A stretch of DNA of 64,000 nucleotides, from NCBI GenBank assembly GCA_934539295.1, contig CAKTCN010000015.1, positions 11,890 through 75,889 on the forward strand, given 5' to 3'. Made by a program: the position numbers and the translations under genes. Source of the stretch: an uncultured Allosphingosinicella sp. Its GTDB lineage: Bacteria; Pseudomonadota; Alphaproteobacteria; Sphingomonadales; Sphingomonadaceae. The notes under the pieces were generated by a model that searched no databases, was not told where the DNA came from, and saw only the letters and a list, made by a program, of their open reading frames with translations. Position 1 is the first letter of the stretch. The number at the start of each line of letters is the position of its first letter. Shown here one piece after another: positions 27,615 to 36,589 of the stretch.

Positions 27615-28735
27615 ATGCAGAATCTTGTCCGCGCAGCAAGCAGCGTCGTCCTTCTCGCGTCCGCTGGCTGTGCCAGCCTGACTGAAACGTCAACGCCGAT
27701 GGTCCCGAAAGCGGCCGTGCCTGAACGTGAGCCGGTGTCTTGGAGCAGCGCAATCGTCAAGCGTGACCCGGCCTGGTTCTCCTCTTCCGAAGCTCGTGCC
27801 ATCGCGGACAGCGTGATTCAGTATCAGTCCCCGGAAGGAGGATGGCCGAAGAACACCGACCTTACGTGCCTTTGCGCTCACCTGCCGACCGGCCGGCCTC
27901 AAACCTCTTCAACACCATCGACAATGACGGCGCGACGTTGCCGTTGCAGTTCCTCGCTCGAGTGATCCAGGCAACTGGAGACGCTTGCTACATGCAGGCA
28001 TTCAATCGCGGGTTCGACTATCTGCTTGCCGCACAATATCCGAACGGCGGGTGGCCTCAATTCTACCCGCTTCGTAACGGTTACTGGTCGCGTATCACCT
28101 TCAACGACGACGCGATGACGCGGGTGCTTTCGCTGCTGCGCGATGCTGCATCGGGACAAGCGCCGTTCACATTCCTCGATCAAGAAAGGCGCGCACTGGC
28201 CTCTTCGTCGGTGGCGAAAGGAACCGAACTCATCCTGAAAACCCAGGTCGTCCAGGATGGGAAACCCACAGCGTGGGCTGCGCAATATGATGAGAGAACC
28301 CTTGCACCGGCAGCAGCCCGAGCGTTCGAGCCCGCGTCTCTCTCCGGCAGTGAAAGTGTCGGAATTGTGCGGTTCCTTATGGGTATCGAGAGTCCTTCGC
28401 CACAGGTCGTGGCGGCCGTCGATGCGGCGGTGCAGTGGTTTGAGGCCGTGAAGATTGAAGGGATGCGGCTTGAAGACTTCAACGATGCGGAAGGTGAGCC
28501 CGACAAGCGCCTTGTGCCTGATCAATCTGCCAAGCCGTTGTGGGCCCGTTTTTACGAGCTGCAAACGAACCGGCCGATTTTCACGAGCCGCGAAGCTGTA
28601 GTCTATTATCGCTACGACCAGATAGGACGCGGGCCGCGCGTCGGCTATCGCTATCTGGGCACTTGGCCTGCTGAACTGCTGACTCGCGAATACCCCAGGT
28701 GGAAGCAGCGTGTCGGGCGAACGAGTCCGGCGTGA
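27615..28735 (+). pseudogene. pelA: PL10-family pectate lyase with a single-base frameshift
   Basis: A lipoprotein-like signal (MQNLVRAASSVVLLASAGC) and the PL10 opening SPEGGWPKNTDLT are in one frame; the rest, VPLRSPADRPASNLFNTIDNDGAT onward to the end at 28735, is in another. The two join if one G is restored at about 27866 (ACG-GTG read as ACGTG). The remainder shows family marks: LAAQYPNGGWPQFYP, ITFNDDAM and AAQYDERTLAPAAARAFEP. Pectate lyases cut polygalacturonate by beta-elimination. It is either a fresh loss or a sequencing error; the rest of the gene is well preserved, which favours a recent event. Confidence 0.8.
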
Positions 28736-28880
28736 TCTCGCTAGGATCTCGCGGAATGGTGCGTTCTGCGCAGCAAACCTTTGAACCCTTGCCGGGACGA
28801 GCCCGCCGGGTCGGCTACTACAGCTGGTGCCAGAAAGGAGAGGTGAGCCTCCCTTATCTGCCACTGCTCAGCAATCTAAC

Positions 28881-30491
28881 TCAAACGACGATGGCGCGGA
28901 TCAATGTGCTCATGTTGCTGATATAGGTTGCGGTTGAAATGCCTTGTGGCCCAGCCGGCATGGTGAAGGGCGAGGTATCCCACTGGTCGCCGACTTCGTT
29001 GCTGACATCGAAGCCGGGGGGCGCCGTATCTGGCGGAGCGGGACGGTAAGGGTGGCTGTTCGTGCGAAGCTCGACCGGCCAATAGCCCTCCGAGTTTAGT
29101 TGATCGACCAGTACGCTGGCGTCGCGCGTGGATGACATCCTCGCGGCCGCGTCCAAGCTTGAACTTCCTGCTCCCCGTACCACCACAAAAGGCGGCAACA
29201 GCGAAGGTCCGCGGCCGAGCAGCGCCGACTTGCTTGTAGCTTCGCCAGGCGGCGTAGCGACCAGCCGTGAAAGCCGGCGACGCAGGGCGTTCGTATCGAC
29301 ATGCTTCTCGGCAAACTGCCCCGTCATGTCATAGTTCACGTAATACTCGCCATTGTGCGCGTTCGATCCGCGCCGGCGTACCGCAAGCGGGCGATTGGTG
29401 CCGACTTCGATGAAGCGATACTGGTTTTGGCGACCGCGGTGCGCCGCTGGCGGCGCCTCCACTTTGTCGAGCCAATCGAGGGATTCGGCGATCGGTGCCA
29501 GGTATTTCATTTCTCCGGTGAGCTCATAGAAATCCATGAGCTTCAGGATGGCCGAAGCGGTGGTATGCGGCGACACGGCCGCTGGCTCGTAGGTGCGGCC
29601 GCTGGCTGGCTTCAGATCGTGGGCGGTATATTGCAGCGCCCAGCCGGGTGTCGGCATCGGCTGGCGCAGCGCGAGATAGCAATCCATTCCGCGCCGGATC
29701 GGCTCGCGCACACGCTCATCACCCAATTGCTGCAGAACGAGTAGCAGAAAGTCGATGTTCGCCTCCGCGACATCGTCATTCAGTGTGACATGACCGGTAT
29801 AGTCCGGATGTCCCTTCTTGCGGAACGGTGTTGCACGTGGATAACGCTGCGGCCATCCACCCGAAGGATATTGGCTGGCCAGCACGAAGTCGATCGCGCG
29901 GCCGAGCGGGACCCTGTACTTTTCGTGCCTCTTCTCGACGTAGAGACGCAGCAACAGTCGTGCCGACTCGATCGTCGCGAGGTCGTCGAAGGTGGCATTC
30001 CCGTAATAATGCTGGAATTCTTCGAGCCGCCAGCCGTTGGCCCCAATGGTCTCGTACCAACGCCGGATCGACTGCTCGCCTGCGAAATCGATGACATAGT
30101 TCCAGCCGCCGCTGGGATGCTGTCCGCGAACCAGCGCATCGGCTGCCTTTTCGGCGGCGGCGTAGTAGGTCTCGTCGCCTGTAGCGCGATAGGCGTCGAG
30201 GAAGATCTGACCCATGCCGGGCGTTCCCGGCGCCTGCGTCCAGATCATCGTGGGATATGCTTCCATCTCGCCCCATCGCCGCGAGAAATCAGCGAGGTAA
30301 GACCAGACATAACCGCCCTGATAGGCGACCTTGTCGGTCATGAAACGCGTCGCTCGGAGCATCGCCGCCCTGATTTCGGAGCTTGCAGCGGAGCGGCGTT
30401 CCGCAGGCGCGAACGCCATCAGCGGCAGGACCGCTCCGGCGACAAGTAGCCGACGCCTATCGATCGTTTCCCTCACGCCGACCTTCTCCAT
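28881..30491 (-). CDS. Pectate-lyase-like (PL10-related) alpha/alpha-toroid protein
   Basis: A 536-residue exported protein. Residues 10-30 form a Tat-like signal (DRRRLLVAGAVLPLMAFAPA). The body repeats toroid motifs such as GGYVWSYLADFSRRWGEMEAYPTMIW, HPSGGWNYVIDF, SQYPSGGWPQRYP and TLNDDVAEANIDFLL, then WALQYTAHDLKPASGRTYEPAAVSPHTTA. The GGWPQRYP/LNDD pattern is shared with the neighbouring PL10 relic, so a lyase acting on pectin is likely, though the protein is longer and more divergent. It converges with pelA and leads a minus-strand pectin gene series. Confidence 0.7.
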   Translation of the reverse strand: MEKVGVRETIDRRRLLVAGAVLPLMAFAPAERRSAASSEIRAAMLRATRFMTDKVAYQGGYVWSYLADFSRRWGEMEAYPTMIWTQAPGTPGMGQIFLDAYRATGDETYYAAAEKAADALVRGQHPSGGWNYVIDFAGEQSIRRWYETIGANGWRLEEFQHYYGNATFDDLATIESARLLLRLYVEKRHEKYRVPLGRAIDFVLASQYPSGGWPQRYPRATPFRKKGHPDYTGHVTLNDDVAEANIDFLLLVLQQLGDERVREPIRRGMDCYLALRQPMPTPGWALQYTAHDLKPASGRTYEPAAVSPHTTASAILKLMDFYELTGEMKYLAPIAESLDWLDKVEAPPAAHRGRQNQYRFIEVGTNRPLAVRRRGSNAHNGEYYVNYDMTGQFAEKHVDTNALRRRLSRLVATPPGEATSKSALLGRGPSLLPPFVVVRGAGSSSLDAAARMSSTRDASVLVDQLNSEGYWPVELRTNSHPYRPAPPDTAPPGFDVSNEVGDQWDTSPFTMPAGPQGISTATYISNMSTLIRAIVV

Positions 30492-30627
30492 GTTCTTAGC
30501 TCATGATGTGCTTGCGCCGGATCTCGCCGGCCGATCTTAATCCGGTGACGACGTGCGCATGGTCGCCACCATCGTGCGCTAGCAGCCACTGACGCTACTC
30601 GCGGTGACTTCGGAGTGTAGCGCCGGC

Positions 30628-32004
30628 TCAAATTGGTAGTCGCGGAGATGCCGGCATCAATCGCGCCGCAGCTTCACTCGCGATGATCGAGCCCTCGGCG
30701 AAGTCCAGCATCCCCGGCTTACCGGCAGTCGGCGCAAACCGCAGCACGTTGGTACCGCTTCCTTCGAGATAGTTCGCCATCCCGCCACCGGAGAGCTTCA
30801 ACCGAAGCCTCCCTTTGACCGTCACCAGCTCACTAAAGGTGACATCGATACCTTCCATTCCGCTCTTGACCGTCTTGACTACGGGAGCCGTACGCTCGGG
30901 ATCCCAGCTCCCGTCGAAGGTCCACTTGGCATCGATCCTCGCTGGGGTCGGACTGCCTTTGGCAGTGCTCAGATTATCCTTCATCCAAGGGAAGTCACCC
31001 CCGCTCGCGCGGTGCGAATTGTGGTAATAATAACGCGGTCCGAGCGTATTCTCGGCATCCAGCTGGCGGTTCTTGTCGATATCCCACTGCGTTGGCTTGG
31101 AGCCATCGAGTGGATAGATGACCCGGTAGATCGGTCGATTGCGCATCCGCTCGGAGAATTTGCAGTCGAGCAAGTAGAAGGCAGCGTCGCGGTGATGGCG
31201 CCCGAGATCGAAGTTCGGCGGGCCGTCGAACATCGTGCTGCGAATGACAAGCTTGTGATCGGGATGTGTCGCTGAGTGCCAGATCGCCGCTTCGGCGAAA
31301 TGGTTGACCGCGAGGATCACCGAGTCAGTCATGTAACACCACCCTCGAGGGCAGATGAAGTCGACCGACCCAGCCACGCGGAGCCGCGCATGATAATAGC
31401 GGCCGCCTTCTTCGGTGAGCGGCGTCGCGCCTGGGCCTTCCGAACGACCACGCTCGTCCTTTGACTTGCCCGTGCGCCACATCGCCAGCGTGTCTGCGCC
31501 CAGACTGTAGATATCGGCGTCCTGGATGACGACGCGATCAGCATTTCCAAGCACGGCGAATGCATGCGGCCCGGTCACTCGAACCGTGTTGTGGATCGTC
31601 AGGTTCTCGGCAACGAAGTCATGCGCGGATGACGCGATGTTGACCACACCCATGCCAATCTCGTCCTTCGAGGTGTCGGCTGGAGCGTTGGCGATGATGC
31701 GCGTGCCGTAGCGACTTTCCCCACGCAGGGTGACGTAGGGTGCGAGCACGCGCACGCGCTCCTCGTAGACGCCGTGGCGAACCAGGATGACCTTACGCTC
31801 TACATTGTCCGTGGGTATCGACTGCACCGCTGCGTGAACGGTCGTGAAATCGCCCGTGCCGTCCTTTGCAACGATGATATCAGGCTTGATCGGAGCGGAG
31901 TCCGCGGCCGCCCACGCCATGCGTGGCCCCAACGCGGCATAGCCTGCCCCTGCCAAGAAGGTGGCTATCGTCGTTCGTCGGCTTAGCTGTCGATCCAGTA
32001 GCAT
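30628..32004 (-). CDS. CE8 pectinesterase-like protein, atypical active site
   Basis: A 458-residue exported protein (Tat-type signal SRRTTIATFLAGAGYAALG) with the right-handed beta-helix of pectin methylesterases: IIVAKDGTGDFTTVHAAVQSIP, HGVYEERV, then GADTLAMW and GSVDFICPRG. The catalytic Asp pair is present (Asp171, Asp215), as is the Arg of LGRHH (269). However, the two oxyanion-hole glutamines are replaced: PHAFAV has His147 where QAVAL is usual and GADT has Ala170 where QDT is usual. A CE8-related role on pectin is likely, but the activity may be altered. A C-terminal extension of about 130 residues follows the helix. Confidence 0.78.
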   Translation of the reverse strand: MLLDRQLSRRTTIATFLAGAGYAALGPRMAWAAADSAPIKPDIIVAKDGTGDFTTVHAAVQSIPTDNVERKVILVRHGVYEERVRVLAPYVTLRGESRYGTRIIANAPADTSKDEIGMGVVNIASSAHDFVAENLTIHNTVRVTGPHAFAVLGNADRVVIQDADIYSLGADTLAMWRTGKSKDERGRSEGPGATPLTEEGGRYYHARLRVAGSVDFICPRGWCYMTDSVILAVNHFAEAAIWHSATHPDHKLVIRSTMFDGPPNFDLGRHHRDAAFYLLDCKFSERMRNRPIYRVIYPLDGSKPTQWDIDKNRQLDAENTLGPRYYYHNSHRASGGDFPWMKDNLSTAKGSPTPARIDAKWTFDGSWDPERTAPVVKTVKSGMEGIDVTFSELVTVKGRLRLKLSGGGMANYLEGSGTNVLRFAPTAGKPGMLDFAEGSIIASEAAARLMPASPRLPI

Positions 32005-32065
32005 TCCAAACTCCCTATTTCGGCGCTTCGCTGGCCATGCCGCACTCGCAGTCGGATAGCGGTTG

Positions 32066-33373
32066 TCATGCTTTCGGTGCCGCGCAGCGGGCTATCCGAG
32101 CGGCAAAGTCGGTGAGGAATGCGCGGCGCCACCTATTCACCGTCACCATGCCGCAGAGTTCGCCTTTGCCCAGCGCTGGACTTTGATCGTCGGTCCACCA
32201 ATTGGGCCACTTTGGTGAGGCGCGCTCTGCCACAGCCGGCGACACCGCGGCGACGGTGATGCCGCCCTGCATCCCGCCCAGGCCGTCAACGTTGCTGATG
32301 ACCTTGAACCGGTAAGCCTTCTCTTCGCGCGGGCAGAAGCGGAAGCGCACGCGATCGCCATCGAAATGGCCTGCTAGTTTCTGATTATCGACCTCCAGCA
32401 CCGCATCGGCTGCCGGCGTCGCGGCCTTCCCGAGCGGAATTGACAGTTCAAGTATGCCGAATAGCTCCATCCGATCTGCTGCGGTCGTCATTCGATCAAA
32501 ACGCGCAGGCGAGCGGTCCCAGGCGCGCACGAACTGCCCGCCCCAGCCGGGCGCGCTGGGATCTGCCGGATCACCGCCGATCAGCCAGGTCACCGAGGGA
32601 GTGTCGCCCATCTTGATCACACCCTGCAGCTTCGTGGCGAAATATGTGCCAAGCGCGCCGCGCCCGGCAATCTTCTCTGCGGCGAAGCTCTGATTGCCCC
32701 AGCTACCGCCTTGATCGCCGCCTACGAACCAACCGCGATAGCTGGAATTGCACTCGATCATTCGGAGTTGAGGATGATTTGCCGCAATGTATGCGTAGGC
32801 GTCGGGTGACCATTTTTTGTTCGGGCCACCAATGAAGTAGACACGAAGCTTCGGCGAGATGTCCGGCGCATCGTGCAGCGCCTGTGCGACATCCTCGATG
32901 CCCCCCCATACTAGCACGTGGAGAGGCCGAGCATCCGGCTTGCGGGCACACCGAACTATCCAGTCGGACCCTTCGGTTGGGGCGCTGAAGCCGAGGTAAC
33001 CGGCGCTTGGAATCGCCCCCTGCTTGGAAATGGCACGCAGGAAATCAGGCGTTGGATAGTCGGCTGAATAGGTTCGCAGGTTCGGATAGTCGCGCTCGTA
33101 GTGAGCAATGACTTCATGGATATGCTCGACTCGACCAAGGCCAAAGGGCGAGGAGATCAGTCCCTCCAGATCAAGCGAATCGGCTGAGACCAGCAGATGC
33201 ACCATGGACTGGAAATCGTCAGGATCTGTGCCGCCGATATCGGTCGAGACCACAACCCGATGCCTCTTGCGGGTTTCGGCATTTCCGATCGACATGGAAG
33301 CGGTGGCCGCCGACCCGAGCGGCAGCACAAGTAGACTTCCCGCAAAGGCTCGCCTCGAAAATCCTGACAACAC
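32066..33373 (-). CDS. DUF1593 nucleoside-hydrolase-like protein (Sde182 type), exported
   Basis: A 435-residue protein with a Tat signal (SRRAFAGSLLVLPLGSAATA). The N-terminal domain opens VVSTDIGGTDPDDFQSMVHLL, which mimics the Asp-rich calcium site of nucleoside hydrolases, and continues with VLVWGGIEDVAQAL and FIGGPNKKWSPDAY. The C-terminal part is the Sde182-like beta domain ending near WRRAFLTDFAARI. DUF1593 proteins occur in polysaccharide loci of marine and soil bacteria; the reaction is not established, but hydrolysis of a glycosidic bond in a plant oligosaccharide is an attractive guess. A paralogue lies at 43590-45056. Confidence 0.82.
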   Translation of the reverse strand: MLSGFSRRAFAGSLLVLPLGSAATASMSIGNAETRKRHRVVVSTDIGGTDPDDFQSMVHLLVSADSLDLEGLISSPFGLGRVEHIHEVIAHYERDYPNLRTYSADYPTPDFLRAISKQGAIPSAGYLGFSAPTEGSDWIVRCARKPDARPLHVLVWGGIEDVAQALHDAPDISPKLRVYFIGGPNKKWSPDAYAYIAANHPQLRMIECNSSYRGWFVGGDQGGSWGNQSFAAEKIAGRGALGTYFATKLQGVIKMGDTPSVTWLIGGDPADPSAPGWGGQFVRAWDRSPARFDRMTTAADRMELFGILELSIPLGKAATPAADAVLEVDNQKLAGHFDGDRVRFRFCPREEKAYRFKVISNVDGLGGMQGGITVAAVSPAVAERASPKWPNWWTDDQSPALGKGELCGMVTVNRWRRAFLTDFAARIARCAAPKA

Positions 33374-33544
33374 CGCTCTCCCTTGATCGTCCGCCTACTC
33401 CCTCGATCTGGTCGAGGAGCAAAGCGCCAACCGTTCTCGGAAGCTATCGGCCGCCTCTTCCGTTTGCAAGCGCAGCGTTGAAGATCGAAGGAACCCGTAA
33501 TTATCTGTAAGCTGAAGCGGCGATGTTGGTTGAAGTTGATCCAG

Positions 33545-33558
33545 CGATAACGCTAACA
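33545..33558. promoter_or_regulatory. Candidate LacI-type operator (CGCTA motif) before the GH3 gene
   Basis: The site CGATAACGCTAACA lies 66 nt upstream of the GH3 gene and in the divergent region shared with the DUF1593 gene. It matches the motif at 36537-36550 and the inverted one at 55996-56009, and resembles the Caulobacter xylose operator TGTTAGCGCTACCA as I remember it. Confidence 0.5.
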
Positions 33559-33623
33559 AGACTCATCCGCAGGACCTGGGCCGGCGTTGAACGAAAGCTA
33601 TAACTGACATCTGGGAGGGCTGT

Positions 33624-36305
33624 ATGCGCTGGAACCTGTTGCTCAAATGCGCCGGGAGTTTTGTGGTGCTCGCCCAGGTGGCTGTGCTCTCCGCTCCAGC
33701 TACGGCGCAAGCCGACGCGCCGGCCGCAAATGTGTCTCCCAGTCCCGACGTCGGGAATGTGTCGGCGCGCGCCGCGTGGCTGGTCAGTCAAATGACGCTC
33801 GAAGAGAAAGCCGCGCAGATCAAGAACGTCGCACCGGCGATCCCGCGCCTGGGCATTCCGGCTTATGACTGGTGGAGCGAAGGGCTGCATGGAGTTGCGC
33901 GGGCCGGTGAGGCGACCGTCTTCCCACAGGCTATCGGCCTTGCAGCTACTTTCGACGCGCCGCTGGTTCACAAAGTCGCGGATACGATTGCAACCGAATT
34001 TCGCGCCAAATATGCGGCGGCGCGCAAGCCCGACGGCAGCACCGACCGCTACCAAGGACTCACTGTCTGGTCTCCCAACGTCAACATCTTCCGCGATCCG
34101 CGCTGGGGCCGAGGACAGGAGACATTCGGCGAGGACCCCTACCTCACTTCGCGGCTCGGCGTTGCCTTTATTGAGGGACTGCAGGGCGAGGATCCGGATC
34201 GGCCCAAGACGATCGCGGTCGTCAAGCACTTCGCAGTGCATAGCGGGCCTGAATCCGACCGGCACCGCGAGGATGTGAGCCCTTCGCCGCGTGATCTGGA
34301 GGACACTTATCTGCCCGCGTTCAAGGCTGCTGTGCGGGAGGCAAAGGTCGAAGGCGTGATGTGCGCCTATAATGCGATCGACGGCATACCGGCTTGTGCC
34401 ACGCCGATGCTCAATGGACTGATCCGCACCGACTGGGGCTTCCGAGGTCATGTCGTCTCGGACTGCGCCGCTATTTCGAACTTCTTCAAAGTTGAAGCGC
34501 ACGGCTACAACAAGACACCCGAAGAAGCCGTGGCGGCGGCAATCAACGGCGGGACAGACCTTTTCTGCCTTGAGTTCGGCCTCGAGAAATCCTCCGATCC
34601 GCAGATCATTGTGAGGGCGGTGCGCCAGGGGCTTCTGAGCGAAGCAGCGGTCGATCGCGCGGTGACTCGCCTCATGGAGGCGAGGTTGCGTCTGGGCATC
34701 GTCATCCCCGCGCCGGCGTCGCCCTACGCCGCGATCATGGCTGGCCAGAACGACACGCCTGAGCACGCCGCGCTGTCGCTGGACGCCGCGCGTGCATCGC
34801 TTGTGCTGCTAAAGAACGACGGCCTGCTGCCGCTCAAGGAGGCCCCCCGGAAAATTGCTGTAATCGGACCCAATGCGGACAACATCGACTCGCTGGTCGG
34901 GAACTATCATGGCACGCCCTCTTCACCAGTGACTCTGCTCGCCGGGCTGCGCGCGCGTTTCCCGCAGAGTCAGGTGACCTATGTCGAGGGTACAGGACAT
35001 GTTGGCGCACCTCTCAAGCCGGTCCCGGGTAGCGCGCTATGTGCCGACGCCTCCTGCAAGGAGCGCGGCGTAAAGGTCGAGGAGTTTGCCGGAACTGAGC
35101 TCGGCGGTAAGCCGATCCGCAGTGCGACCGAGAACGACGTTCGTTTCAGTTGGGGGCGTCCGACCCGGCAAAGCCGCTCGAGTTCACTGCGTTGGACCGG
35201 CTTCATCACAGCCGAGGATACAGGCCCCTACCGTTTCAAGCTGAACGGCGAGGGGGGCTACCGGATCTTTGTGGACGGCAAGGAAGTGGTGAGTGCCTGG
35301 GACGCAGCCGAGCCATCGATGATCGCCGATGGCGAAATCCAGTTCGTCGCCGGCAAGCGCTACCCGATCCGGGTCGAGGCAAAGCAATCAGGCGATCGCG
35401 GCGACCACCGCTTGATATGGAGCAACTTCAGCGAGCGGGAGGACGCGGCTATCGCTTCGGCGCGCGATGCCGACCTCATCGTCTTTGCGGCCGGACTCAC
35501 CCAGCGGCTCGAGGGTGAGGAGATGCGCGTATCCGCCGAGGGGTTCGTGGGCGGTGACCGCACCAGCCTCGACCTGCCCGCGGCGCAGCAGAAGCTGATT
35601 GAACGGCTGCATGCGACTGGCAAGCCCGTGGTGCTTGTGATGATGAACGGAAGCGCGATGGGGGTGAACTGGGCGGATGAGAATCTGCCGGCGATAGTTG
35701 AGGCGTGGTACCCGGGCGGCAACGGCGGGCGTGCCGTGGCCGAGCTGATCGCGGGCGACTTCTCGCCCTCGGGCAGGCTTCCGCTAACCTTCTACAAATC
35801 AGTGGATCAGTTGCCCGGGTTCAAAGACTATTCGATGGCGAACCGCACCTACCGCTATTTCACGGGCACCCCGCTCTACCCCTTCGGCCATGGCCTTAGT
35901 TACACAAGCTTCGCCTACGGCGATCCACAGCTCCGGTCCCCGACACGGGGCGGGCAACCCGTCGATATGTCGGTGAAGGTCACGAACAACGGTAGCCGTG
36001 ATGGTCATGAAGTCGTGCAGGTCTACGCCTCGCGCCCCCAACCCGGAGCTCCGATACGCTCGCTGGCCGGCTTTCAACGTGTGTTCCTGAAGCGCGGCGA
36101 GACGCGAGAGCTGCGTTTCCAGCTAGCGCCTGAGGCCTTTAGCGTGGTCGCGGAAGACGGGTCACGCAACGTCGCGGCTGGCAGAGCGAACCTATGGATT
36201 GGTGGAGGTCAGCCGGGCATGGCGGCAGGCACGTCGCTCGAAGTCGACATCGTGGGCGGCGCCGAGATCGACTCCTCCAAGGGAACGCAGCGTAGTCTGC
36301 CTTAG
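33624..36305 (+). CDS. GH3 glycoside hydrolase with PA14 insertion (beta-glucosidase/xylosidase)
   Basis: An 893-residue exported enzyme; the signal ends at APATAQA. The N-terminal GH3 TIM barrel (about 45-350) has FGEDPYL, VVKHFAVHSGPE and the nucleophile Asp280 in HVVSDCAAI. The second alpha/beta domain (LLKNDGLLPLK...IGPNADN) is interrupted at about 500-620 by a PA14 module (WTGFITAEDTGPYRFKL), and the C-terminus has a fibronectin III-like domain. The PA14 insertion often shapes the substrate pocket. A beta-glucosidase or beta-xylosidase for plant cell-wall oligosaccharides is likely; the exact sugar is not. A CGCTA-type operator lies 66 nt upstream. Confidence 0.9.
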   Translation: MRWNLLLKCAGSFVVLAQVAVLSAPATAQADAPAANVSPSPDVGNVSARAAWLVSQMTLEEKAAQIKNVAPAIPRLGIPAYDWWSEGLHGVARAGEATVFPQAIGLAATFDAPLVHKVADTIATEFRAKYAAARKPDGSTDRYQGLTVWSPNVNIFRDPRWGRGQETFGEDPYLTSRLGVAFIEGLQGEDPDRPKTIAVVKHFAVHSGPESDRHREDVSPSPRDLEDTYLPAFKAAVREAKVEGVMCAYNAIDGIPACATPMLNGLIRTDWGFRGHVVSDCAAISNFFKVEAHGYNKTPEEAVAAAINGGTDLFCLEFGLEKSSDPQIIVRAVRQGLLSEAAVDRAVTRLMEARLRLGIVIPAPASPYAAIMAGQNDTPEHAALSLDAARASLVLLKNDGLLPLKEAPRKIAVIGPNADNIDSLVGNYHGTPSSPVTLLAGLRARFPQSQVTYVEGTGHVGAPLKPVPGSALCADASCKERGVKVEEFAGTELGGKPIRSATENDVRFSWGRPTRQSRSSSLRWTGFITAEDTGPYRFKLNGEGGYRIFVDGKEVVSAWDAAEPSMIADGEIQFVAGKRYPIRVEAKQSGDRGDHRLIWSNFSEREDAAIASARDADLIVFAAGLTQRLEGEEMRVSAEGFVGGDRTSLDLPAAQQKLIERLHATGKPVVLVMMNGSAMGVNWADENLPAIVEAWYPGGNGGRAVAELIAGDFSPSGRLPLTFYKSVDQLPGFKDYSMANRTYRYFTGTPLYPFGHGLSYTSFAYGDPQLRSPTRGGQPVDMSVKVTNNGSRDGHEVVQVYASRPQPGAPIRSLAGFQRVFLKRGETRELRFQLAPEAFSVVAEDGSRNVAAGRANLWIGGGQPGMAAGTSLEVDIVGGAEIDSSKGTQRSLP

Positions 36306-36589
36306 GCGTTTTCATGGCGTGTGACTAACCAGTCAAACGCGCGTTCGTAGGCCCACTGTCAACGCATTTTGCCCGCCGGACAAACGGGAACTCCGGCGGT
36401 CACGCGGCGCACAGATGACCTCTAGATCTTCCGATTGTTGACACAAAGAGCCAGGTAGCCGCTGTCGTTGACTACCAACAGAAGGAGTTCCGCACCCTTA
36501 CGGATTTAGGGCATTGACTTTCATTTGCCTTCGTAATGATATCGCTACCAAGCATGGGGCGAAGAGATCCCGTTATTTGGAGAAGGTAG
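36306..36589. promoter_or_regulatory. GH3-receptor intergenic region with hairpin and CGCTA operator
   Basis: No gene is seen. A perfect 8-bp inverted pair CCGCCGGA (36373-36380) and TCCGGCGG (36392-36399) may slow transcription from GH3. At 36537-36550 is TGATATCGCTACCA, 39 nt ahead of the receptor start, followed by AAGCATGG. This stretch closely resembles the operator of the Caulobacter xylX promoter as I remember it. Confidence 0.5.
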
